Part shown: piece after piece, positions 1-6,374 of the stretch
Numbering within the stretch: position 1 is the stretch's first letter
Layout of the letters: each line of letters starts with the position of its first letter
NCBI GenBank assembly: GCA_903911455.1
Contig: CAIWDQ010000514.1
Coordinates: 1 to 9,560, forward strand
DNA length: 9,560 nucleotides
Direction: 5' to 3'
Source: an uncultured bacterium
GTDB taxonomy: Bacteria; Bacteroidota; Bacteroidia; Bacteroidales; JACABE01
Program-made: the position numbers and the translations under genes
The notes under the pieces: model-generated
Databases searched by the model: none
Told to the model about the DNA's origin: nothing
Seen by the model: the letters and a program-made list of their open reading frames with translations, nothing else

Positions 1-276
1 GGAGTAAATGAAATGAATAACATAAAAAGTAAGGAAGATGTAAAAGCTTTTCCTAATCCAGCAATCATACAAACAACAATAACATATCCACAACTAAATA
101 AAGAAGGAGAACTACAAGTATATGATATGCTTGGACAAATGGTGTTTGAAGAAAAGCTTGCAAAAACATCTTCACAAAAAGAAATAAACATCCAAAGCTT
201 TAAAGTAGGGCTTTATAAAGTAATATTAAAAGAAAAAGGTATAATTAAGGGGCAGGTGAGTTTAATTAAGGATTAA
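1..276 (+). CDS. C-terminal fragment of a T9SS-exported protein (type A sorting domain)
   Basis: The frame is open to the left edge of the window (GVNE precedes the first Met at position 13), so this is the 3' end of a longer gene and the Met at 13 is internal. The visible 91 residues carry the hallmarks of a type IX secretion type A sorting domain: the FPNPA motif after a short linker, a beta-rich core with VYDMLGQMVFE, then the GLYKVIL strand and a short basic end. In this family the domain directs a signal-peptide-bearing precursor across the outer membrane, where it is cleaved off and the cargo is released or anchored to surface lipopolysaccharide. The cargo domain is not visible, so the protein's function cannot be stated. 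The gene ends with TAA, and about 110 AT-rich bases follow before the next gene. Confidence 0.88.
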   Translation, partial: GVNEMNNIKSKEDVKAFPNPAIIQTTITYPQLNKEGELQVYDMLGQMVFEEKLAKTSSQKEINIQSFKVGLYKVILKEKGIIKGQVSLIKD

Positions 277-387
277 CAAAGTAAATGGATAGAAAGGAAA
301 ATAAATAAATATATTTTCATTCCTAAACAATAATAAAAATATAGTGTCGTTCCATTAACAAAAAAAACAAATTAAATTAATAGCAAA

Positions 388-1329
388 ATGACAGATGATG
401 ATATAATTTATGGTGAATTGTTCGATGAGATCGATCTTTTCGCAGATGAAAATGCAACAGTACTTACAGGACATACTGATATATTAAAGTATTTAGGTGA
501 GATAAGAATACAGAATGTACAGTATAAACTTATCGGTAATAAACAAACCAAAATAATAACAGGTACTGCAAAAGAGAAAGCAGCAGCTAGCTTAACTTTA
601 CGTACATTAATATTAAATGTATCGAGACCATTGGCAGGTCATTTTTATGATAAAGGATTAATGGAATTGCATGATCAGATGAAATGTGATCCTTCGTTAT
701 TGAAAAATCTTCGTGCAGGCGAATTATTAAGCAGAACAGAAAATTTACTTACAGTTTGTACTGACAATCCACTTGCTCTAACAGCATGTAATATATTACC
801 TGCTAAAATAGCAGAAATTGTAACAGCAAAAGAAACTTTTGCAGGTTTAAGTATTCTTCCACATGATAAAATTAAAGCTAGAGTTGATTATGGAAAACAG
901 TTGAAAGTGATTCGTAATAAAATTTTATCAATCATTAAAAACAAACTTACTAATGCAATGTATGCTTATGCAGGTGTAAATGAGGAACTATTAACAAGAT
1001 ATCTTAATATTATAAAACTTGTACATACAGGCGTTAGACACAATGAACCTACAGTACCAACTACTTTTAAGTCGTTTCAACTTTATTCAGCAACAACTAA
1101 TGAAAAGATATTGCATGGTATGTTTCAGGTTTTTGAAATGCCTAAATCAATAAATAGTAGAATTGATGGTTCGTTTAGAAATATAGTAGTGCCTTTGGGT
1201 ACTTGCACAATTCAAGTAATGGCTTTTGGCTTTGTTATGTATTCGGTACAACATGTAATTACAGATGATAATCAGGATGTGATTGCTATATATTTGACTC
1301 CGGTGACCTCGCCCCAAGCCCTCTCCTAA
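388..1329 (+). CDS. Uncharacterised protein: helical body plus carboxypeptidase-regulatory-like C-terminal domain
   Basis: I do not recognise this 313-residue protein. It has no signal peptide or membrane segment, so it is probably cytoplasmic. Residues 1 to about 215 look mainly helical, with an acidic start (MTDDDIIYGELFDEIDLF) and a basic helix around KQLKVIRNKILSIIKNKL. Residues about 227-304 resemble a carboxypeptidase-regulatory-like or CnaB-type beta sandwich: SATTNEKILHG, then SRIDGSFRNIVVPLGTCTIQV, then an aromatic FGFVMY turn and final strands ending IAIYLTP. That assignment rests on pattern alone. The last seven residues (TSPQALS) and the TAA stop are read from a GC-rich hairpin repeat at 1305-1340, so the original C-terminus may have been altered. 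The start at 388 has the A-rich upstream context (AGCAAA) usual in this group. No TAnnTTTG promoter box is evident upstream. The gene is convergent with the propeller gene and shares a bidirectional terminator with it. Confidence 0.8.
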   Translation: MTDDDIIYGELFDEIDLFADENATVLTGHTDILKYLGEIRIQNVQYKLIGNKQTKIITGTAKEKAAASLTLRTLILNVSRPLAGHFYDKGLMELHDQMKCDPSLLKNLRAGELLSRTENLLTVCTDNPLALTACNILPAKIAEIVTAKETFAGLSILPHDKIKARVDYGKQLKVIRNKILSIIKNKLTNAMYAYAGVNEELLTRYLNIIKLVHTGVRHNEPTVPTTFKSFQLYSATTNEKILHGMFQVFEMPKSINSRIDGSFRNIVVPLGTCTIQVMAFGFVMYSVQHVITDDNQDVIAIYLTPVTSPQALS

Positions 1330-1340
1330 AAGACGAGGGA
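1305..1340 (+). repeat. GC-rich palindromic (REP-like) repeat, copy 1, overlapping a gene end
   Basis: The segment starts GACCTCGCCCC and continues into an imperfect hairpin: CCCTC at 1319-1323 pairs with GAGGG at 1335-1339, with two mismatches and then two more pairs near the tip. It aligns with 2646-2681 (GACCTCACCCCC followed by a CCTCTCCT/AGGAGAGG stem) in the same orientation. Its GC richness contrasts sharply with the surroundings. Similar dispersed elements are common between genes in Bacteroidota. The stop codon of the 388-1329 gene (1327-1329) lies at the hairpin tip. This copy is the more decayed of the two. Confidence 0.75.
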
Positions 1341-1350
1341 ATAAGAAATT

Positions 1351-1369
1351 AAGAATTACGAATTACGAA
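1351..1369. repeat. Short AT-rich direct repeat (GAATTAC twice)
   Basis: GAATTAC occurs twice in tandem (1353-1359 and 1360-1366) directly after the GC-rich repeat. Related GAATTAnGAATTA-like runs occur on the minus strand beside the second GC-rich repeat (about 2703-2727) and between the two tRNA-Arg genes (about 9359-9397). Low-complexity AT sequence makes chance resemblance possible. Confidence 0.45.
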
Positions 1370-1385
1370 AAATAATTTATAAAAG

Positions 1386-1421
1386 AAAAACCTTCATCAT
1401 TAAGTTGATGGAGGTTTTTTT
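1386..1421. terminator. Bidirectional rho-independent terminator between convergent genes
   Basis: AACCTTCATCA on the left pairs with TGATGGAGGTT on the right (about 1388-1399 with 1406-1417, including one G-T pair) around a six-base loop, TTAAGT. On the plus strand a run of seven T follows the GG. On the minus strand the same hairpin is followed by a T-rich run, the complement of AAAAGAAAAA. It therefore serves both the 388-1329 gene arriving from the left and the propeller gene arriving from the right. Confidence 0.88.
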
Positions 1422-1444
1422 GTTATAGGATTAAATACAAAACT

Positions 1445-2638
1445 TTATTCCACTATTATCTTTTTATATGCAATCGCTTTTGGGCTGGTAATCTCAAGAA
1501 TATATAAGCCTTTACTTAACTTACATACATCAATTCGGGCAAATCTATCAGCATGTATATTATAAACTGTTTCTCCATTCATACTTAAAAGAGTAAGACT
1601 GGCATCCTTAGGGAGGTTATTAACAGTAAGAATATCTTTAACAGGATTGGGATAGCAATTAATAGTAGTAGTTTCAGTATATTCGTCAACTCCTAAATAC
1701 TTTCCATTATATTTAGAAACACCACTCCAGGTGCCAAACCAAATGATGTTGTTCTTATCAACACAAATAGATTTAACAAAATCATCAGCCATTCCATCAA
1801 CATAAGCATAGTTTTTCCAACTTACATCATTGTATTCAGATACCCCAGACATGGTAGCTATCCATTTATTATTTAATGAATCAACAGCAATAGCATTTAC
1901 ATAATTATTAGTAAGACCATCATTGGTGTCTTTTGTTGACCAGTTGCCTGCATTGTAAATCAACAAACCGTCACTATAGCCAAACCACACCTTACCCTGA
2001 TGGTCGGCAGCAATAGTATTTATATTATTATAGGTATTGCCATTTATCAAAGGATAAGTTGTCCAGGTAGTATCATGCAACTTACATATACCGTTAGCAG
2101 TTCCAAACCATTTAGTATTCTGATTATCCACACACATAGCATACACAATATCGCTCAACAAACCATTTGCAGAAGTGTAATTCGTAAATACGCTCCCATT
2201 ATAACACGAAACCCCACCCATAGTAGCAAACCATACGTTGCCCTGCTTATCGTTGCAGATAGAAATAACACGCTTATCAATCAAACCATTTGCAGTTGTA
2301 ATATTGGCAAAGTTAGTACCATCGTATTTAGTAAGGCCTCCATTACCAATATTATCAATCATCCCGAACCACATATTACCGTTAGTATCTTTTGCTATAG
2401 TGCGAATATAGCTACTAGCTAATCCATTAAGATTGGTATAAGTAGTCCAGTTAGTGCCATCAAACTTAGAGACGCCTGCATTGTTAGTTCCAAACCATTT
2501 GTTTCCTTGATTATCTACACCTATAGCCGTAACGTATTCATTAATAAGCCCACTATTAAATACATCGTAAGTTTTCCATAACTGGGAGTTAGCAATAGTG
2601 GAGATGAAAAGGAAAATAGTAACTGTATAAATTCTCAT
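1445..2638 (-). CDS. Secreted seven-repeat (Reg_prop-type) beta-propeller with T9SS sorting domain
   Basis: From the Met at 2638 the 397-residue product opens with a signal peptide (MRIYTVTIFLFISTIANS, cut before Q19). Seven repeats follow at residues 21-312, six of 41 residues and one of 46. Each has the pattern W-x-Y...NGL...V-x-A/S-I-x-x-D-x-x-G/N-N-x-W-F-G/A-T-x-x-G-V-S-x-Y-D/N-G, which fits the two-component-regulator propeller family. Seven repeats would be enough for one closed propeller. Residues 313-397 are a T9SS type A sorting domain (CYPNPVKD, LLSMNGETVY, KGLYILEI), so the protein should be exported across the outer membrane. There is no kinase, Y_Y_Y or DNA-binding part, so a signalling role is not implied; the ligand is unknown. 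An ATG at 2713 would add 25 residues, but those codons are read through the GC-rich repeat and would bury the signal peptide, so 2638 is preferred. It lies 84 nt after miaA and ends at the shared terminator. Confidence 0.9.
   Translation of the reverse strand: MRIYTVTIFLFISTIANSQLWKTYDVFNSGLINEYVTAIGVDNQGNKWFGTNNAGVSKFDGTNWTTYTNLNGLASSYIRTIAKDTNGNMWFGMIDNIGNGGLTKYDGTNFANITTANGLIDKRVISICNDKQGNVWFATMGGVSCYNGSVFTNYTSANGLLSDIVYAMCVDNQNTKWFGTANGICKLHDTTWTTYPLINGNTYNNINTIAADHQGKVWFGYSDGLLIYNAGNWSTKDTNDGLTNNYVNAIAVDSLNNKWIATMSGVSEYNDVSWKNYAYVDGMADDFVKSICVDKNNIIWFGTWSGVSKYNGKYLGVDEYTETTTINCYPNPVKDILTVNNLPKDASLTLLSMNGETVYNIHADRFARIDVCKLSKGLYILEITSPKAIAYKKIIVE
1703..2578 (-). repeat. Tandem coding repeats, seven units of about 123 bp
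   Basis: These encode the seven propeller blades of the 1445-2638 gene. Units are 41 codons long except the second, which has 46 because of an insertion near its GMIDNIGNGG segment. The units are conserved in protein pattern (NGL, D..GN.WFGT, GVSKYDG) but divergent in DNA, so the duplication looks old rather than recent. Confidence 0.85.
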
Positions 2639-2645
2639 CTTAAAA

Positions 2646-2681
2646 GACCTCACCCCCGCCTCTCCTGAAAGGAGAGGAGCC
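2646..2681 (+). repeat. GC-rich palindromic (REP-like) repeat, copy 2, just upstream of a start codon
   Basis: GACCTCACCCCC is followed by a near-perfect hairpin, CCTCTCCT (2659-2666) pairing with AGGAGAGG (2670-2677) around a GAA loop. It matches 1305-1340 in sequence and orientation. On the minus strand it ends seven bases before the preferred start codon of the propeller gene and places GGTGAGG about nine bases before that ATG. It could act as a hairpin in the miaA-propeller transcript or simply be a dispersed element. Confidence 0.8.
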
Positions 2682-2722
2682 TGATTTGTAGTTTTATTGT
2701 TGATTTCATTCATAATTCATAA

Positions 2723-3643
2723 TTAATTAAGCAATACCAGTATAGTATTTACCTTTACAGTATCTTCAAGATTACCATCTATCCAATGAATTTGATAACC
2801 TTTTTTCTCCATGCGTCTGAACCAAGTCATCTGACGTTTGGCAAACTGATGAATAGCGATATTTAAGAGTTCAAACATCTTATCATAAGTTATTTCATTG
2901 GTAAGATACATTGTAATATAACGATACTCCAAGCCATAAAACTTTAATTGTTCAGGCGTAAGACCATTGTCGAGCAAAGCCTTTACCTCTTCTATCATCC
3001 CAGTATTAAGACGAGTCTTTAATCGTGAAGTAATCCTTGTCCCAATAACATCTCTCTCAAAATGAATACCTACCAATACATTGTTTAACAAAAGAGAATC
3101 ATTATTTTTAGTATTAGAATTATCAAGCTTATATTGTTCAATCTCAATAGCACGTATTAATCGCTCACGGTCATCGTCAGTAGTATTATGGAGTTCTCTA
3201 AGTGAAGACAAAAGTTCTTTAAGTTGCTTATCGGTAAAGTCTTTTAATTTATCTCTAAGTCCTGTGTTAATGGGAGTATAAGAAAGATGATAGTTCTCCA
3301 GAACAGCTTCTATATACATGCCTGTACCACCACACAAAACAGGGAACTTATTTCTTGAAACTATATCTTCAATAGCCTTGAGACAATCTTGCTGAAACCT
3401 GAAAAGATTATATACAGTACCTGCTTCAACAATATCAACAAGATGATATTTAATTATGCTATCCCCTACCCTATAATCCTCATAATCTTTACCAGTACCC
3501 AAATCCATACCTTTATATACCTGACGAGAATCAGCACTTATGATCTCCCCATTAATCTGAGCAGCCACCTGAGCAGCTAATTTGGTTTTACCTGTAGCAG
3601 TAGGTCCAAGTATAGTAAGTAAAGTTTTATTATGTTCTTTCAT
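2723..3643 (-). CDS. miaA: tRNA dimethylallyltransferase MiaA
   Basis: MiaA transfers a dimethylallyl group from DMAPP to N6 of A37 in tRNAs reading UNN codons, in the cytoplasm. The 306-residue length is normal. Visible motifs are the P-loop-like GPTATGKT (residues 13-20), the substrate loop SADSRQVYKGMDLGTGK (36-52) with the catalytic-site Asp38, GGTGMYIEA (105-113), DDRERLIRAIEI in the middle, and the C-terminal QFAKRQMTWFRRM that contacts the tRNA. The loop reads GTGKDYEDY where many relatives have GTAKP, and the segment before the DRERLIRA motif is shortened. Both differences fit a divergent MiaA branch and do not remove known catalytic positions. The ATG directly follows the TAA of the glycosyltransferase gene with no spacer, which suggests translational coupling within the leftward operon. 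Confidence 0.96.
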   Translation of the reverse strand: MKEHNKTLLTILGPTATGKTKLAAQVAAQINGEIISADSRQVYKGMDLGTGKDYEDYRVGDSIIKYHLVDIVEAGTVYNLFRFQQDCLKAIEDIVSRNKFPVLCGGTGMYIEAVLENYHLSYTPINTGLRDKLKDFTDKQLKELLSSLRELHNTTDDDRERLIRAIEIEQYKLDNSNTKNNDSLLLNNVLVGIHFERDVIGTRITSRLKTRLNTGMIEEVKALLDNGLTPEQLKFYGLEYRYITMYLTNEITYDKMFELLNIAIHQFAKRQMTWFRRMEKKGYQIHWIDGNLEDTVKVNTILVLLN

Positions 3644-4867
3644 TTATTGATTAGATTTTAAAGCCTGATAACTCTCTTCTATTGTACACAAAACATCTCT
3701 GACAGCATTTAGTTGAATAGTAGATAAGTCATCAAAATTAAACGAATCAAAGTTAACATTTATTTCATTAATATCATCTTTATAATAATGAAAAAAGAAA
3801 TCTCTGAGGCATTGCTCGTCAGTCATACCAATAGTGTTCTGATTAGACTTTAAGTATTGAAGTATTCGTAAACCATCAATCTTAACTATGCAGGCTTTTA
3901 CAAACTGCTCTTCGGTTTTATAGTTATTGCGCAAAGCAACCCACCATTTATCATCCTTAAACTGCTCAGCAATAAACGAACTTAAAGGTAACTGAATATC
4001 CTTATGATAAAGTTCAGGTAAAAGACTATAAGTTTCCTTAATATTATTAAATAGTGTATTGTGATATATAGGATAACTATCCCAGTCACCATTATTACCT
4101 TTGATCATTGCAGGGCCGGTACCAAAATAAACTCTGTCGGAGAAACGGGCAGCAGGATATACCTTTTCTTTATTATAATTAATGATCTTACCTGTCTTGG
4201 CTAATTTCTGAAGAAAATAAAAGTCTTCGCCACTCTTCATTGGTGTGATCCCTCCTATCTTCCTGTAAGCCCACAAAGGGAATGATATAGCCGACCCAAG
4301 TGCAGTAAAGTTGTAAGGACAATTAATCCGCCAAAGATTAATAGCATAATGACGCATATATATCTCATATCTTAAAATGGCTCTGTTGGCATTATCATCG
4401 TCAGTTAGTTGATGGTAATAAGGATTAGATATTGCAACTGCTTTAGGGTTATTATTAAAGATATCAATAATAGAATTAAAATAATTACTATTAAACCGGG
4501 TGTCAGCATCAAGGCTAACAACAATATCATCTTTATCAGCTATTTCATTAATTGCATCCATCAACACCTTACGAGCCCAACCAACTCCAATTTGTTTACC
4601 CTGCCAACCATTACCTTTATTACTTTTATCAATGATATTAATGTTGAAGTCTTGTTTATTTAATAAATCAATAGTTGCAAGATTACTTTTACAGATCGCA
4701 ACTTTATCAGCATCATCCCACCAATTGTCGGGTTGGTTAACACAAACAAAGAGTTCATAATTAGTATAAGTCTGACTGTTTAAATCAGAAAGAAATGCTT
4801 GAATATTTTCAAGTTCATTAATAACAGGAAGAGCAACATAAACCTTAGGAGGTGATTGTTTATTCAT
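3644..4867 (-). CDS. Glycosyltransferase family 2-like protein (GT-A fold)
   Basis: The 407-residue product starts with KVYVALPVINELENIQAFLSDL, the opening nucleotide-sugar-binding pattern of GT2 enzymes. It has a DxD-type metal site in SLDADT (Asp120 and Asp122) and a SGEDF segment (212-216) where the family often places its acceptor-activating acid. It should transfer a sugar from a nucleotide donor; neither donor nor acceptor can be read from sequence. There are no membrane segments or signal peptide, so it acts in the cytosol or at the inner face of the membrane. Residues from about 270 onward are a helical extension I do not recognise (KDDKWWVALRN, DEQCLRDFFFHYYKDDINE). It lies 9 nt after the barrel gene and abuts miaA. 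No other sugar or polysaccharide genes are nearby, so a surface-polymer role is only a guess. Confidence 0.85.
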   Translation of the reverse strand: MNKQSPPKVYVALPVINELENIQAFLSDLNSQTYTNYELFVCVNQPDNWWDDADKVAICKSNLATIDLLNKQDFNINIIDKSNKGNGWQGKQIGVGWARKVLMDAINEIADKDDIVVSLDADTRFNSNYFNSIIDIFNNNPKAVAISNPYYHQLTDDDNANRAILRYEIYMRHYAINLWRINCPYNFTALGSAISFPLWAYRKIGGITPMKSGEDFYFLQKLAKTGKIINYNKEKVYPAARFSDRVYFGTGPAMIKGNNGDWDSYPIYHNTLFNNIKETYSLLPELYHKDIQLPLSSFIAEQFKDDKWWVALRNNYKTEEQFVKACIVKIDGLRILQYLKSNQNTIGMTDEQCLRDFFFHYYKDDINEINVNFDSFNFDDLSTIQLNAVRDVLCTIEESYQALKSNQ

Positions 4868-4876
4868 TATGATTAG

Positions 4877-5467
4877 TTAGAATAGCCAGCCAATACCAAG
4901 TCCATAGAAATTACCATTATCACTAGTCTTATAAATATGTTTCAAACCAAAATGAGGAACAACTGAGAAATGACGCCCAAGCTTAGCATGTGCTCTTATA
5001 CCCAATGAAGCTGTAATAGTTGAGTGATTATTATCAAGAATATTATAATCTGTACTAAAAGGATTTAAAAATGGAGCTATCTCTAGCCACTTTCTTGGAT
5101 ATGCATGAAAGCTTATACCCTCTGGAACAAGGGCTGTTGCGGCTAAAACATAAATCCAGAAATCAGTACTTTCAGAAGTTGCATATTCAAGATCATAATA
5201 TTTAACACTCTCAACAAACCAGGAAACAGCACCGGGGTAGTGGCTATAAAAATTCCCGTATTGATTAGTTCCAAAAGTATATTGGTAGTTCAAACTAAAA
5301 CTCCTACTTATAAATACCTCGCCAAAAACACCATAGGAAGTCAGAGTTCCAGTATTGAAATGAGAAACTTCAGCAAACCCAACTATTCTAAGATCGCCTG
5401 ATCTTTGAGCTTTAATATTAATATTAAGTAAAATTAAAACTAATATAAGGAATGCTTTGGTTCTCAT
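4877..5467 (-). CDS. Exported hypothetical protein, probable small outer-membrane beta-barrel
   Basis: I do not recognise the family. The 196-residue product has a clear signal peptide (MRTKAFLILVLILLNINIKA, cut before Q21). The rest is rich in alternating hydrophobic and polar residues and aromatics (FGEVFISRSFSLNYQYTFG, HFSVVPHFGLKHIY) and ends in GLGIGWLF. A C-terminal aromatic after such strands is typical of outer-membrane barrels assembled by the BAM machinery. A soluble periplasmic beta protein is also possible. It starts 15 nt after the dehydrogenase gene and ends 9 nt before the glycosyltransferase gene, so it is an operon member. The repeated AEVSHFNTG and YGVFGEVF pattern near the start resembles the first barrel strands of small porin-like proteins. 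Confidence 0.75.
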   Translation of the reverse strand: MRTKAFLILVLILLNINIKAQRSGDLRIVGFAEVSHFNTGTLTSYGVFGEVFISRSFSLNYQYTFGTNQYGNFYSHYPGAVSWFVESVKYYDLEYATSESTDFWIYVLAATALVPEGISFHAYPRKWLEIAPFLNPFSTDYNILDNNHSTITASLGIRAHAKLGRHFSVVPHFGLKHIYKTSDNGNFYGLGIGWLF

Positions 5468-5482
5468 TGCAAGCTTGATTTA

Positions 5483-6244
5483 TCAGAGATTCTTATGAAT
5501 TAAAAAAGGATTAGCTTGAGCTGTTGGCACCACCATTACATCGCTGATATTGACATGTGCAGGCATAGAGCAAACAAAATAAACCACATCTGCTACATCA
5601 TCACCAGTTAAAGGTTCATATCCTTCATATACATTTTTAGCTTTGTTTTTGTCGCCTTTGAACCTAACTTCAGAGAATTCAGTTTCAACTGCACCAGGTT
5701 CAACAAGAGATACTCTTATACCATATTGAAGCAAATCCATACGCATTCCTCTTGTAATAGAATCAACTGCAGCTTTAGTACCACAATATACATTACCATT
5801 AGGATATGCATCTCTTCCGGCAATAGAGCCTATATTTACTATATGTCCCTTATTATGAAGAATCATTAATGGAACAAGATACCTTGTCATGTAAAGCAAT
5901 CCTTTTACATTGGTATCAATCATTTTGTCCCAATCATCGTATAATCCTTCCTGAATAGGATTTAATCCTGAGGCAAGGCCGGCATTGTTAATTAATACAT
6001 CTATTTCGCGCCATTCCATAGGAAGATCTTTAACACTTTTCTTAACAGCAGCCCTGTCTCTAATATCAAAACACTGGGTAAGTACTTCAACCTTGTACTT
6101 TTTTCTGATTGAATCTGCTAGTTCATCTAAAATTTCTTTGCGTCTTCCGGTAATAATTAAGTTGTAACTATAGTCAGCAAATTTCATGGCGCAAGCTTTA
6201 CCAATACCTGAAGTAGCGCCTGTTATGTAAGCAATTTTATTCAT
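5483..6244 (-). CDS. ydfG: NADP-dependent short-chain dehydrogenase, YdfG-type
   Basis: From the Met at 6244 the product is 253 residues, a standard classical SDR length. It shows the cofactor motif TGATSGIG (8-15), the TGRR element (32-35) that favours NADP(H), NNAG (86-89), and the catalytic set Asn112, Ser140, Tyr153 and Lys157 (YCGTK). The segments MIDTNVKGLLYMTR, GNVYCGTKAA, SEVRFKGD and PAHVN closely resemble E. coli YdfG, which reduces malonic semialdehyde and oxidises 3-hydroxy acids and L-allo-threonine. The substrate here is inferred from that likeness. A TTG at 6280 would add 12 residues, but it lies inside a probable promoter box, so the ATG at 6244, preceded by an A-rich stretch, is preferred. 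It is the first gene of the leftward operon and diverges from purL. Confidence 0.92.
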   Translation of the reverse strand: MNKIAYITGATSGIGKACAMKFADYSYNLIITGRRKEILDELADSIRKKYKVEVLTQCFDIRDRAAVKKSVKDLPMEWREIDVLINNAGLASGLNPIQEGLYDDWDKMIDTNVKGLLYMTRYLVPLMILHNKGHIVNIGSIAGRDAYPNGNVYCGTKAAVDSITRGMRMDLLQYGIRVSLVEPGAVETEFSEVRFKGDKNKAKNVYEGYEPLTGDDVADVVYFVCSMPAHVNISDVMVVPTAQANPFLIHKNL

Positions 6245-6277
6245 ATGTAGTTCTTTTTTTAAGTATGAAATATGATT

Positions 6278-6306
6278 CAAAGATAAACATTTTTTATCTA
6301 ATTAAA
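6278..6306 (-). promoter_or_regulatory. Probable sigma-A promoter of the leftward operon
   Basis: On the minus strand TATCTTTG (6285-6278) matches the Bacteroidota TAnnTTTG box exactly. A weak upstream element, TTTA (6306-6303), lies 17 nt before it. Its position about 34 bases before the dehydrogenase ATG suits a short leader. The upstream half is poor, so this rests mainly on the -7 match. Confidence 0.6.
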
Positions 6307-6312
6307 TATTCA

Positions 6313-6344
6313 TGACAAAGATAATATTAATATTTGTAATTTTG
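6313..6344 (+). promoter_or_regulatory. Probable sigma-A promoter of purL
   Basis: TGACA (6313-6317) is followed after 19 nt by TAATTTTG (6337-6344), an exact TAnnTTTG match, then GC. Transcription should begin a few bases later and leave a leader of roughly 25 nt before the purL ATG at 6375. The -33 element overlaps an upstream in-frame ATG at 6312, showing that this ATG is not the start. No PurR-type operator or purine riboswitch is visible. Confidence 0.72.
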
Positions 6345-6374
6345 CAGATAAATTATTCATCATCTAATTTAATC

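Noticed and set aside
297..318. Possible terminator after the first gene (GAAAATA pairing with TATTTTC)
   Set aside because: The stem is seven bases with only one G-C pair and no T-run follows, so it is not convincing in such AT-rich sequence.
2000..2422. A 140-codon plus-strand frame inside the propeller gene
   Set aside because: It is antisense to a well-supported repeat-coding gene, has no recognisable domain, and its periodicity reflects the tandem repeats.
2639..2713. A 25-residue N-terminal extension of the propeller protein
   Set aside because: It is read through the GC-rich repeat and would displace the signal peptide from the N-terminus.
4409..4760. Two overlapping plus-strand frames inside the glycosyltransferase gene
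   Set aside because: Both are antisense to a coherent GT2 protein, have low-complexity composition, and match nothing recognisable.
6312..6374. A 21-residue N-terminal extension of PurL resembling a signal peptide
   Set aside because: PurL is cytosolic, the family begins near the ATG at 6375, and the extension overlaps the promoter.
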